A stretch of 64,000 nt of DNA from CAIYQJ01 sp963717255 (lineage in GTDB: Bacteria; Chloroflexota; Limnocylindria; Limnocylindrales; CSP1-4): positions 161,322 through 225,321 of the forward strand of contig CAVQVT010000005.1 in assembly GCA_963717255.1 (NCBI GenBank), read 5' to 3'. Shown here piece after piece: positions 34,600-42,253 of this stretch (its first letter is position 1; every line of letters starts with the position of its first letter). A model generated the notes under the pieces. The model ran no database searches, was not told the origin of the DNA, and saw nothing but the letters and a program-made list of their open reading frames with translations. The position numbers and the translations under genes are program-made.

Positions 34600-34619
34600 G
34601 CGGCCGTCCGCACGGCCGC
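34600..34619. terminator. Bidirectional terminator
   Basis: Perfect 8-bp stem GCGGCCGT/ACGGCCGC (34600-34607 and 34612-34619) with a 4-base loop, centred between two convergent stop codons. Confidence 0.65.
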
Positions 34620-34636
34620 CGGGCCGGATGACCCGG

Positions 34637-35434
34637 TCAGATCGCCTCGGGCGGGTCTTCCTCGTCCTCGTCGATGACGACGAGGCGGAACGCGTCTCCG
34701 TACGTCGCACCGATGGGGGCGCCCTCCGCGGCGCCCCAGGCGCGCATCCGCTCCTCGAGCCGCTCGGGATGGTGGAGCTGGCTCGCGTGGCAGCGCAGCG
34801 CGTCGAGTCGCCGCCGGAAGGTGGCCGTGACGTCCACCCACGTGTCCGCCCCGTTCGGCCAGAAGAGGTAGATCCGGCGGACCTTGTGGGCCGCGAGCCC
34901 GGCCCGGACCAGGCCCGGGAACGCCATGGGGTTGCGCGCGGCGGGATAGACCGCATCCACCGCCGCGAGACCGACGGCCCGGTGGTCCGTGTGGTTCACG
35001 CCACCGCCCGCGTAGAAGAGGACCTCGGGATCGTGCGTGAGGACCGCGTCCGGCCGGAACGCCCGGATCTCGCGGACGAGCAGCTCGCGGAGCGGGAGAT
35101 CGTTCGCGACCGCGCCGTCGGGCTGGTGGAGGAACGCCACGTCCTGGTATCCCACGACGGCGGCGGCGGCGAGCTGCTCGGCCTCGCGCGCGGCCGCGAC
35201 CTCGAGCGGGTCCGCGCCCGCATCGTCGCTGCCCTGGTCGCCGCTCGTGCAGCAGACGAGACGGCCCACCGACCCCGCGTCGACCCACCGCGCCGCCGTC
35301 GCGGCCGGGCCGAACTCGGCATCGTCCGGGTGCGCGGCGATCACGAGGAAGCGATCCGGCCGCCACGCATGGGCGCCGGTGATCCCGGCAAGCCCGCCCT
35401 CGTCTCCCATCTGGCCTCCCGCGTCGACACCCAT
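34637..35434 (-). CDS. PIG-L family N-acetyl-sugar deacetylase
   Basis: A 265-residue enzyme of the PIG-L/MshB/BshB zinc deacetylase family. The first zinc motif AAHPDDAEFG (His35, Asp38) and the third ligand region GVNHTDHRAVG are intact. Members remove acetyl groups from N-acetylglucosamine conjugates in mycothiol, bacillithiol or glycolipid synthesis. Nothing else from those pathways is nearby, so the substrate is open. The ATG at 35434 is preceded by GGAAAGG. It is monocistronic. Confidence 0.82.
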   Translation of the reverse strand: MGVDAGGQMGDEGGLAGITGAHAWRPDRFLVIAAHPDDAEFGPAATAARWVDAGSVGRLVCCTSGDQGSDDAGADPLEVAAAREAEQLAAAAVVGYQDVAFLHQPDGAVANDLPLRELLVREIRAFRPDAVLTHDPEVLFYAGGGVNHTDHRAVGLAAVDAVYPAARNPMAFPGLVRAGLAAHKVRRIYLFWPNGADTWVDVTATFRRRLDALRCHASQLHHPERLEERMRAWGAAEGAPIGATYGDAFRLVVIDEDEEDPPEAI

Positions 35435-35615
35435 CGTCGGTCCTTTCCCACGGCCTGTCCACGAAGATACGGAATCCGCATGATGCACCGCCCCGGACGC
35501 GCGGGTATGGTCTCCTGAGACCTCGCCGTACCCCCCACGCGCGGGGTCTTCTCCTTCCCGGCGCCGGGCCCGCCAGCGGCCACCCTCGCCCGCGCCCGCG
35601 CCCGGCGCACGGATC

Positions 35616-36407
35616 TCATGCCTGGGCGCCCACGACCAGCGCGACGGCGGCCACGGCGCCGCCCGCCACCAGCACGATCACGTCCCGCCACCCCAGTCGG
35701 ATCGGGCGGAAGTGGGTCCGCCTGCGGCCGGCGTCGAAGCCCCGCGCATCCATCGCGAGCGCCATCCGCTCGCCGCGCCGCACCGCCGAGACGAGCAGAG
35801 AGAGCAGGCGCGAGGCCGCCACCCCCAGGGACGCCGCCGGTCCGTGTGCCTCGATCCCGCGGAGGCGGCGCACGGCGCGCGTGGACGTCCAGTCGGCGGC
35901 GAGGTACGGCGCGATGCGGAGGGCCGCCAAGGTGCCGTAGGCGAACCGGTCGGGGACGCGCCACTGCTGGACGAGCGAGTCGGCAAGGGTCGTCGGGTCC
36001 GACGGGCCGAAGACGAGGAGGCTGGCGACCGCGATGAGCGCGAGCCGGAGGGCCAGCGCGAGGGCTGCAGCGCCGGCCTCGACCGTGATCCGGAACGGGC
36101 CGACGACGGCGAGCGTCGCCGCGCCGGGGTCGGTGCGGGACGGGTGGAGGACGAGCGTGAGCAGCGCGAGCCCGCCGGCCGCGAGAACGAGGGGTGCGAG
36201 ACGCCGGGCGGAGGCGCGCAACGGCAGGCCCGAGAGGACGGCCAGCGCGGCGACGGCGGCTGCGAGCAGGACGGCCGGCACGCGCGGATCCACCCCGACG
36301 AACGCGACGAGGAGCCAGGCGATCGCGACGACGAGACGGGTGACCGGGGCCGCCTCGCGGAGGAGGCCCGGCCGTACGGGCTCGAGCGGGGCGGGCAGGA
36401 AGCTCAC
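35616..36407 (-). CDS. ykoC: Thiamine-precursor ECF transporter T component (YkoC/EcfT)
   Basis: A 263-residue membrane protein with five to six hydrophobic segments. The coupling-helix signatures of EcfT proteins are seen in RAVRRLRGIEAHG and MALAMDARGF. It transmits ATPase movement to the substrate-binding YkoE. The GTG start overlaps the stop of the ykoD-type gene (GTGA). It is the last gene of the TPP-riboswitch operon. Confidence 0.88.
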   Translation of the reverse strand: MSFLPAPLEPVRPGLLREAAPVTRLVVAIAWLLVAFVGVDPRVPAVLLAAAVAALAVLSGLPLRASARRLAPLVLAAGGLALLTLVLHPSRTDPGAATLAVVGPFRITVEAGAAALALALRLALIAVASLLVFGPSDPTTLADSLVQQWRVPDRFAYGTLAALRIAPYLAADWTSTRAVRRLRGIEAHGPAASLGVAASRLLSLLVSAVRRGERMALAMDARGFDAGRRRTHFRPIRLGWRDVIVLVAGGAVAAVALVVGAQA

Positions 36408-38209
36408 CGGGTCCCACCCGGGGCCGTCGCGGGGTGGGAGACGGCGGCCTCGCCGGTGCTCGCCGCCTCGTGCGTGTCGTTCGCGACGGCGGCCGGCTCG
36501 GCGAAGGCCGGCTCGCCGCCGGCGGCCTCCGACCGCCACGGGCCGGGAGGCTCGTAGGGCGGCGCCTCCAGGAAGGCGGCCACCGTCCCGTCGAAGACGA
36601 CCCGGCCGGCCTCGAGGCCTACGACGCGGTCGCACGAGGGGAGGAGCCGCGGGTCGTGCGTAGCGAGCACCTGCGCGCCGCCCCTGCGCCGCGCCGCGTC
36701 GATGAGCCGGACGACCTCGTCGGTCGCCCGTCGGTCCATCCCATACGTCGGCTCGTCCAGCAGGAGCAGCCGGACATCGCGGACGCTGGCCGCGGCGACG
36801 GACAGCCGGCGCTGCTCCCCGCGGCTCAGCGCATGCGGGTCGCGGTCGGCGTAGCGGGCCAGGTCGAACCGGTCGAGGAGACCGTCCACGAGGGCGTCGC
36901 GACCGGTGTCCGGCCGCGCCCCCGCGGCGATCTCGTCGCGGACGGTACGGCCGACGAACGCGATCTCCGGCTCCTGGAAGACCAGCGCGAGGGAGTCGGC
37001 GAGGTCGGACGCCCGAAGGCGTGCGGGATCGACGACCTCTCCTGACGGCGACGCGACGCGGACGGTCCCGCTCGCCGGCGCGAGGATGCCCGCGAGGACG
37101 AGGAGGACGGACGACTTGCCTGCGCCGTTGGGCCCGACGAGTGCGATGCGCTCGCCGGCGTGGACCTCGAACGAGATGTCGGCCAGAAGACGCCGGCCGG
37201 GGCCGGCGGCGACGGTCGGATCCGCGACCGACAGGCCGTCGACCCGCGCGACGGGCGGCGCGGGCAGCGCGGGCAGGACGGGCGGCGCGGGCGGGACGTG
37301 AGGCGCGGGCGGGAGGTGAGGCGCGGGCATGACGGACGGGGTGGGCCTCGTGTCGGCCGCGGTGGGATCGGCGCGCCCGGCGGCCGGTCTCGCATCCGAG
37401 CTCGAGGCCACGTTCGGGCCGGGCGCCGCGACGGGGCGGGCGAGGTGCCGGCGCCAGGCCGTCGGGATCCACGCGCCGATCCGGTCGAGGTCGGCCGCCC
37501 ACCGCTCCCCCGTCTCGGCCAAGGGTCCCTCCGCGAGCATCGCACCCGTGCCGTCGAGGACGAGCACGCGGTCGGCGAACGGCAGCACGGCGTCGAGCCG
37601 GTGCTCCACGACGACCACCGCACGGTCACGGCCCGCGACCAGCTCGGCCAGCCGGTCGAACACCGACGCCATGCCGGGAGGGTCGAGGTTCGCCGTCGGC
37701 TCGTCCAGGACCACGATCGACGGCTCGGGGGCGAGCGCCCCGGCGATCGCAAGTCGCTGCTGCTCCCCTCCCGACAGCGCGGCCGTGCCGCGCTCCTCGA
37801 ATCCCGCGAGCCCGGCGAGCGCGAGGGCGGCCGGCACGCGGGCGCGCATCCGCTCGAGCGGCCAGCCGCGGTTCTCGAGGCCGAACGCCACCTCGTCGGC
37901 CACCCGTCCGAGCACGATCCCGGACGCCGGATCCTGGAAGACGATCCCCACGCGGTCGCCGAGGATCGGGGCCGGAGTCGTCGCCGTGTCGAGCCCGTCC
38001 ACCATCAGCGTGCCGGTCGCCGCGCCCGGGATCGCGTGCGGGACGAGGCCGGCGATCGCGAGGGCGAGCGTGCTCTTCCCCGACCCGGACGGGCCGAGGA
38101 CCAGCAGCACCTCGCCGCGGCCGAGGACGAAGTCGACGCCGCGGAGGGCCGGCGCCGTCGATCCACGGTAGGTCCAGCCGAAGCCGCGGGCCTCGATCGC
38201 GGCGGTCAC
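36404..38209 (-). CDS. ykoD: Double ATP-binding protein of ECF transporter (YkoD)
   Basis: A 601-residue protein holding two ABC ATPase domains. The first (about 1-235) has Walker A GPSGSGKST, signature LSGGEQQR and VVLDEP. The second (about 310-540) has GPNGAGKSS, LSRGEQRR and LLLDEP. A Pro/Ala-rich linker with PAPHLPPAPHVPPAPP repeats joins them, and a disordered tail ends the protein. In YkoEDC systems a fused ATPase of this type powers uptake of the thiamine pyrimidine precursor or thiamine. The GTG start overlaps the ykoE stop. Confidence 0.92.
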   Translation of the reverse strand: MTAAIEARGFGWTYRGSTAPALRGVDFVLGRGEVLLVLGPSGSGKSTLALAIAGLVPHAIPGAATGTLMVDGLDTATTPAPILGDRVGIVFQDPASGIVLGRVADEVAFGLENRGWPLERMRARVPAALALAGLAGFEERGTAALSGGEQQRLAIAGALAPEPSIVVLDEPTANLDPPGMASVFDRLAELVAGRDRAVVVVEHRLDAVLPFADRVLVLDGTGAMLAEGPLAETGERWAADLDRIGAWIPTAWRRHLARPVAAPGPNVASSSDARPAAGRADPTAADTRPTPSVMPAPHLPPAPHVPPAPPVLPALPAPPVARVDGLSVADPTVAAGPGRRLLADISFEVHAGERIALVGPNGAGKSSVLLVLAGILAPASGTVRVASPSGEVVDPARLRASDLADSLALVFQEPEIAFVGRTVRDEIAAGARPDTGRDALVDGLLDRFDLARYADRDPHALSRGEQRRLSVAAASVRDVRLLLLDEPTYGMDRRATDEVVRLIDAARRRGGAQVLATHDPRLLPSCDRVVGLEAGRVVFDGTVAAFLEAPPYEPPGPWRSEAAGGEPAFAEPAAVANDTHEAASTGEAAVSHPATAPGGTR

Positions 38210-38829
38210 GCGCGGGACGGGAATGCCCGCAGCACGCCGGTCCGGGCGAGGGCGCGGACCAGCGCATGACCTCCGACACCGGCGACGACGATGCCCGAGG
38301 CGAGCATCGCGACGACGACCGGGACATAGAAGCCCGCGTCGTAACCGGCGCTCGGGGGGTAGTAGACCGGGATGTCGTGGACCGCCATGCCGACCGCCGC
38401 GCCGGCGCCGGCGAGGGCGGCCACGGGCAGGCTCCACGCGCGGTACAGGAGGACGGCGAAGACGATCTCGGCGCCGAGGCCCTGCGCGAGCCCGGACAGG
38501 AGGACATCGAGACCCCAGACGCTGCCGAGCAGCGCCGAGACGGAGGCGGCGACGATCTCGGCGAAGACCGCCGCGCCCGGACGGCGGACGATGAGCGGCG
38601 CGACCACCGCCGGCATCAGCCAGACCCCGCTGATCAGGTACTGTGCGGGCCGGAACGCCGTGAAGACCGGGTCGAGGGCCGCCCACACGTAGTTCCACGC
38701 CCAGAAGACCACGCCGAAGGCGACCGCGATGACGGCGACCACGACGATGTCGACGGTCCGCCAGCGGGCCGGCGAGCCGGCGGTCCCTGCCGGGGCCGGC
38801 GTCGGGACGGGAGACGGGGACGCGGTCAT
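38206..38829 (-). CDS. ykoE: Thiamine-precursor ECF substrate-binding component (YkoE)
   Basis: A 207-residue membrane protein with about six helices after a Pro-rich N-terminus. The segments VVFWAWNYVWA, GVWLMPAVVAPLIVRRPGAA and GLAQGLGAEIVFA fit YkoE, the S component for hydroxymethylpyrimidine/thiamine. Its place between thiN and the double ATPase, under a TPP riboswitch, supports the assignment. Both ends overlap neighbours by four bases. Confidence 0.9.
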   Translation of the reverse strand: MTASPSPVPTPAPAGTAGSPARWRTVDIVVVAVIAVAFGVVFWAWNYVWAALDPVFTAFRPAQYLISGVWLMPAVVAPLIVRRPGAAVFAEIVAASVSALLGSVWGLDVLLSGLAQGLGAEIVFAVLLYRAWSLPVAALAGAGAAVGMAVHDIPVYYPPSAGYDAGFYVPVVVAMLASGIVVAGVGGHALVRALARTGVLRAFPSRA

Positions 38830-39536
38830 GGAGCACCTCCGGTGGCGGACGGAACCGACGCGCCCGTGCCGTCCGCGATCTCGACGACGAGGAGCCGGCC
38901 GCTCCCGAGGTCCACGCGGGCCTCGGAAGCGGTGCGGATGTTCGACACGCCGCGTGCGGGCCCGACAGGCAGGTCGCCGCCGTCGAGCGCGTACGCGAGG
39001 CCGTGCGTGACCACGCCGCAGGCGGGGTCGCCGACGGGGAGGAGCGAGACCGTATCGCCGACGCGGCCGGGGAGTGCGAGGGTCGCGGGACCGTCCGCGT
39101 CCGCGGACAGCAGCCGGATCCGGGTCCGGCCGTCGAGGATCTCGGTCGGGCGCCCTTCGAGCACCGGGTGACCGAGGAGCGCGACGTTCGCGAGCGCGTG
39201 ATCGATGCGGGGACCGCCGAGCGCGCCGAGGATCGCGACGCTGGTCGCGCCGCGCCGGACGGCGACGAGGAGCGCGAGCTCGGTGTCCGTCTCGTCCTTC
39301 TCCGTCGGCACCCGCTCGAAGGGGATGCCCGCGGCGGCGATCCGCCGCGTCTCGTCCGGTCCGAGGGAGTCGGCGTCGCCGACGACGACGTCGGGCCGAA
39401 GGCCGAGCGCGATCGCTGTGAGCGCGCCGTGGTCGGCGGCGACGACGAGATCGCACGGACGGTCCCAGCCAGGCCACGCCGCGTCGAGCGCGGCGCGGTC
39501 CGGGGCATCCCCCCCGGCGACGACGATGACCCGCAT
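38826..39536 (-). CDS. thiN: Thiamine pyrophosphokinase
   Basis: A 236-residue enzyme that makes thiamine diphosphate from thiamine and ATP. The motifs VVAADHGA, VVVGDADSLG and PTEKDETDTELAL are characteristic of the TPK family, and LGGPRIDHALANVALL completes the catalytic domain. The C-terminal thiamine-binding domain contains VSLLPVGDPACGV. It is the first gene after the TPP riboswitch. Together with YkoEDC it forms a salvage unit: uptake followed by activation. Confidence 0.92.
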   Translation of the reverse strand: MRVIVVAGGDAPDRAALDAAWPGWDRPCDLVVAADHGALTAIALGLRPDVVVGDADSLGPDETRRIAAAGIPFERVPTEKDETDTELALLVAVRRGATSVAILGALGGPRIDHALANVALLGHPVLEGRPTEILDGRTRIRLLSADADGPATLALPGRVGDTVSLLPVGDPACGVVTHGLAYALDGGDLPVGPARGVSNIRTASEARVDLGSGRLLVVEIADGTGASVPSATGGAP

Positions 39537-39546
39537 GGACGTGCTG

Positions 39547-39571
39547 GACCTCCATCGCTGGGACGGAGGTC
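39547..39571 (-). promoter_or_regulatory. RBS-sequestering hairpin of the TPP riboswitch
   Basis: GACCTCC (39547-39553) pairs with GGAGGTC (39565-39571) over an 11-base loop. In the minus-strand transcript the 3' arm GGAGGTC is the thiN Shine-Dalgarno, about eleven bases before the ATG. The stem starts five bases after the aptamer, so ligand binding could control translation. Confidence 0.6.
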
Positions 39572-39576
39572 GTCTG

Positions 39577-39662
39577 GACTCCCTTCGCCGGCATGACCCG
39601 GATCAGGTTCCGAGGGTCTGCGGTCTCCCGCACTCTCAGCGCCCGTGGCGCTCCCCTGTCCC
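39577..39662 (-). ncRNA. TPP riboswitch aptamer (THI element)
   Basis: The minus strand carries the two conserved blocks of the thiamine pyrophosphate riboswitch: GCGCTGAGAGTGC, containing the invariant CTGAGA (about 39628-39640), and ACCTGATCCGGGTCATGCC (about 39590-39610) followed by GGCGAAGGGA. Order, spacing and position upstream of thiN-ykoEDC all fit. High TPP should repress the operon. Confidence 0.95.
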
Positions 39663-39827
39663 ACCGTGACGTGGTGACGCCGGTCTCAGACGGTCCACGT
39701 CCGCGACGACGCTGCATCGACTGTACACCCGGACGCGGCCGCCGGGCGTGCGGGACGGCGAGCGCCCGGCGCGCCGGCGACGTCCCGCGCGGCCGCCCGG
39801 GACGGCGCCCCTGCTAGACTCCCGGGC

Positions 39828-40358
39828 GTGCCGGAGACCGTCGAACACCCGTCCGTCGTCCGTGTCGTCGAGGCGGCGGCCCGCAAGGGCGTGGCGCTCG
39901 ACATCCGCACCTTCTCCGAGTCCACGCACACCGCGGCGGAGGCCGCGGCCGCCGTCGGCACCGACGTCGAGCGCATCGTCAAGTCTCTCGTCTTCGTCGC
40001 CGGCGTCGACGAGGAGGGGCCGCGGACATACGTGTGCCTGATCGCCGGCCCGGACCGCGTGGACGTGGCGCGCCTCGCGATCGTCGTCGGGGAGCCCGAC
40101 ATCCGTCGGGCGACCGCCCGGGAGGCCCGCGACCTGACCGGGTTCGTCATCGGCGGGATCCCCCCGCTGGGCCATGCCCACGAGGTGAAGGTCGTCATGG
40201 ATCCGGTGCTCGATCGCCACGAGATCGTCTGGGCGGCCGCCGGTCTCCCCAACGTCGTCTTCCCCGTCCCGCCCGCGACGCTGCGCGCGCTCGCGAACGC
40301 GACCGTCGCCCCGATCGTCGAGGAGCGCGAGCCGGCTCCAGGACGCGCCGCGACATGA
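39828..40358 (+). CDS. YbaK/EbsC-type aminoacyl-tRNA deacylase
   Basis: A 176-residue protein of the YbaK/ProX editing family, which clears mischarged tRNAs such as Cys- or Ala-tRNA(Pro). Conserved parts include EAAAAVGTDVERIVKSLVF, VIGGIPPLGHAHEVKVVMD and the C-terminal VVFPVPP. The GTG start follows a TAGACT box (39815-39820) by seven bases with no Shine-Dalgarno site, suggesting a leaderless transcript. It is divergent from the thiamine operon. Confidence 0.85.
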   Translation: MPETVEHPSVVRVVEAAARKGVALDIRTFSESTHTAAEAAAAVGTDVERIVKSLVFVAGVDEEGPRTYVCLIAGPDRVDVARLAIVVGEPDIRRATAREARDLTGFVIGGIPPLGHAHEVKVVMDPVLDRHEIVWAAAGLPNVVFPVPPATLRALANATVAPIVEEREPAPGRAAT

Positions 40359-40368
40359 CGGATCCCCG

Positions 40369-40941
40369 GTGAGCCGGGAGCCGCAGCGCAGCACCGTCGC
40401 GTTCCCCGGCGGGATCCGCGTCCGGTCCGTCTGGGGCGGCAGCGGCGGAGCCGCCGCGGTCTTCGCGCTCTCCGAGGTCGGAGCCGAGACGGCGGACCAT
40501 GGGACGCTCGCCGGCACCGACCCCGACGCTCTCTGCCGAGCCGAGGTCCGCGTCGAGACGCCCGCCGGGACCTGGGCGGTCCGGCTCGCGTCGCGCATCG
40601 GCGGCGAGCCGGCGACGTTCGCCTGGGACACGGCGAGCGAGCTCGTCGTCGCGTACGGGTTCCTGGCATACGCCTTCGACACGCGGTCGGGACACCTCCG
40701 CTGGACGCTCCGGTCGGGGACGCCGATCGTGGCGATCCTCGGATCGCCGCGCCTCGGGCACGTCATCGTCCAGTCGGAGGTCGAGACGTTCGCGGTCGCG
40801 GCGGACGGCGAGGTCGTGTGGCGCGTCGCGCACTCCGACGTGGTGACGGCGGCCGCGCTGGTCGGTGGGCGCCTGGTGCTCACGGGGTACGGCGGAGAAG
40901 CCGCCGCCCTCGACCCGGCGACGGGACGGGCATCCGCCTGA
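40369..40941 (+). CDS. PQQ-like beta-propeller fragment-type protein
   Basis: A 190-residue protein with repeated beta-propeller blade segments (LVVAYGFLAYAFDTRSGHLRW, VIVQSEVETFAVAADGEVVWRV, LVLTGYGGEAAALDPATG) like PQQ/quinoprotein repeats. It has no signal peptide. The protein is shorter than a full propeller (about four blades), so it may assemble with itself or be a remnant. It starts with GTG ten bases after the YbaK-type gene and is probably co-transcribed. No catalytic role can be assigned. Confidence 0.6.
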   Translation: MSREPQRSTVAFPGGIRVRSVWGGSGGAAAVFALSEVGAETADHGTLAGTDPDALCRAEVRVETPAGTWAVRLASRIGGEPATFAWDTASELVVAYGFLAYAFDTRSGHLRWTLRSGTPIVAILGSPRLGHVIVQSEVETFAVAADGEVVWRVAHSDVVTAAALVGGRLVLTGYGGEAAALDPATGRASA

Positions 40942-41023
40942 GGCGCGCCGTCCCGGTGCACGGACGCACCGCGCTGTGGACGGACTGTGGACGAATCCGC
41001 CTCGCCGGAGCGTGGGAGTCGCA

Positions 41024-41155
41024 CGATGGTGGATAACCATCGTTGACCTGCGGCTGAGCCGGGTCTAGCGTGGAAGGAGGTCCGGAGGGGCCGGGCGCTG
41101 CTGAGGGCGGCGATGACATCAACGCCGACGCGGCGGTGAGGTTCCTCCGGGCCTC
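41024..41155 (+). other. Structured non-coding region upstream of the GIDE-like gene
   Basis: The 245-base gap between 40,941 and 41,186 holds no convincing gene. It contains a perfect 7-bp hairpin (41024-41030 and 41036-41042, loop GGATA). A TTGACC/TAGCGT promoter-like pair follows (41043-41048 and 41066-41071, 17-base spacer). AAGGAGGT at 41074-41081 has no start codon at a usable distance. A 16-bp stem with three G-T pairs joins 41077-41092 with 41140-41155 and encloses that Shine-Dalgarno-like sequence. It looks like a transcribed structured leader or small RNA. Confidence 0.4.
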
Positions 41156-41185
41156 TTCACGTCGGCCGCGGTACCATCGCGCCCC

Positions 41186-41926
41186 GTGCTCTCCCTCCTC
41201 CTGGTCGCGTCCGGCCTGATCGCCGGGGCCGCCGGCCTCCTCGTGCTCCGGTCGTTCGGACCCGGCCTCCGTGTCGGGCGCCTCCTGTCGGTCACGCCCG
41301 TGATCCCGATCGAGGATGCGGTCGCCATCGCCGCCTCCGGCGAGGAGCGGTACATCGGCGTCGAGGGTCGGATCGACGCGCTGGACGAGTTCGAGGACGA
41401 CGTCCACCGGCCGCTCGTCTTCCGCCGGCGGCGCCTCGAGGCGCGCGTACGCGGCCGCTGGGCGACGATCGAGGACGCCGTCGAACGCGTCCCGTTCTTC
41501 GTGGACGCGGGACCCGCGTCGGTGGCCGTCGACGTCGAGGCCCTGGGGGCTGGGGTCGTCGTGCTCCCTCGCGAATCGGTGGGGACGGCCGCGGAGGTCC
41601 CCGACCGCGTCCCGGCCGGCACGCCGCCCCGGACCCCCGTCAGGCTGCGCATCGAGCAGGTCTCGTCGGTCGAGCACGCCACGGTCCTCGGGTGCCCGCG
41701 CAGGGGGGCGGACGGCACGACCCGCATGACGGCCGGCCTGGGGCGCCCCCTGGTCCTCACGACCCTCGAGCGCGAAGAGGCGATGCGCGTCCTCGCGGGC
41801 GGTCGTCGCGGGCGCGCCACCGCGGCGGCGGCACTCCTCGCCGTCGCCCCCGTCCTGCTCGCCGCGGGCCTCTTCACGGCGCTCGCCGCGGGCCTCTTCA
41901 CGGCGCTCGCCGGCCGGCTGGTCTAG
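41186..41926 (+). CDS. Membrane protein with GIDE-like domain
   Basis: A 246-residue protein with an N-terminal helix (about 1-22) and C-terminal hydrophobic segments (about 212-244). The middle (GEERYIGVEGRIDALDEF, RPLVFRRRRLEARVRGRW, VPFFVDAGPASVAVD) resembles the GIDE/BAM domain of mitochondrial MUL1 and its bacterial relatives. The resemblance is by eye and moderate. The C-terminus includes a 24-base tandem duplication (41858-41904) giving a repeated AGLFTALA. GTG follows TACCAT (41172-41177) by eight bases. The role is unknown. Confidence 0.5.
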   Translation: MLSLLLVASGLIAGAAGLLVLRSFGPGLRVGRLLSVTPVIPIEDAVAIAASGEERYIGVEGRIDALDEFEDDVHRPLVFRRRRLEARVRGRWATIEDAVERVPFFVDAGPASVAVDVEALGAGVVVLPRESVGTAAEVPDRVPAGTPPRTPVRLRIEQVSSVEHATVLGCPRRGADGTTRMTAGLGRPLVLTTLEREEAMRVLAGGRRGRATAAAALLAVAPVLLAAGLFTALAAGLFTALAGRLV

Positions 41927-41935
41927 GCTCCCGAC

Positions 41936-42253
41936 GTGCGCAGCCATCGACGATCCTCCATCGCCCCGCGGACCGGGGCGACCCTCGCGGTCGCCGTGGC
42001 GCTGGCCCTTCTCGGCGGCGCGTCGGGCCCGGCGACGGCGACCCTCGCAGCCGAGCCCGCGCCGAACGGCGGGTCTCCCGGTGCCTCTGCCGCCCCGGAG
42101 GGCGGCGATGCCCGCAGCCCCGGCGAAGGCGCCGGACTCGCCGGCGCTCCCCTGGTCGCGATCGGCGCCGTGACCGCCATCGGCGCCGCGAGCGCCCTCG
42201 CGACGCTCGCGTACGTCCGCCTCACCGGCGGATCCAGCGGGCGGTCCCGGTGA
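41936..42253 (+). CDS. Small secreted/membrane protein, function unknown
   Basis: A 105-residue protein. A hydrophobic segment at about 15-38 is probably a signal or first helix; a Gly/Pro/Ala-rich stretch follows, then a second helix at about 70-93 with a basic tail. I do not recognise it. GTG is six bases after TAGGCT (41924-41929), the leaderless arrangement. Its stop overlaps the M23 peptidase start (GTGA), so it may be a membrane partner of that enzyme. Confidence 0.55.
   Translation: MRSHRRSSIAPRTGATLAVAVALALLGGASGPATATLAAEPAPNGGSPGASAAPEGGDARSPGEGAGLAGAPLVAIGAVTAIGAASALATLAYVRLTGGSSGRSR

Noticed and set aside
36404..38209. Misassembled fusion of two ABC ATPase genes
   Set aside because: A double ATPase is the normal form of YkoD in YkoEDC transporters, and both domains are intact with a linker.
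40975..41042. Replication origin
   Set aside because: Only three imperfect DnaA-like boxes, no AT-rich unwinding region and no dnaA, dnaN or gidA-type neighbour.
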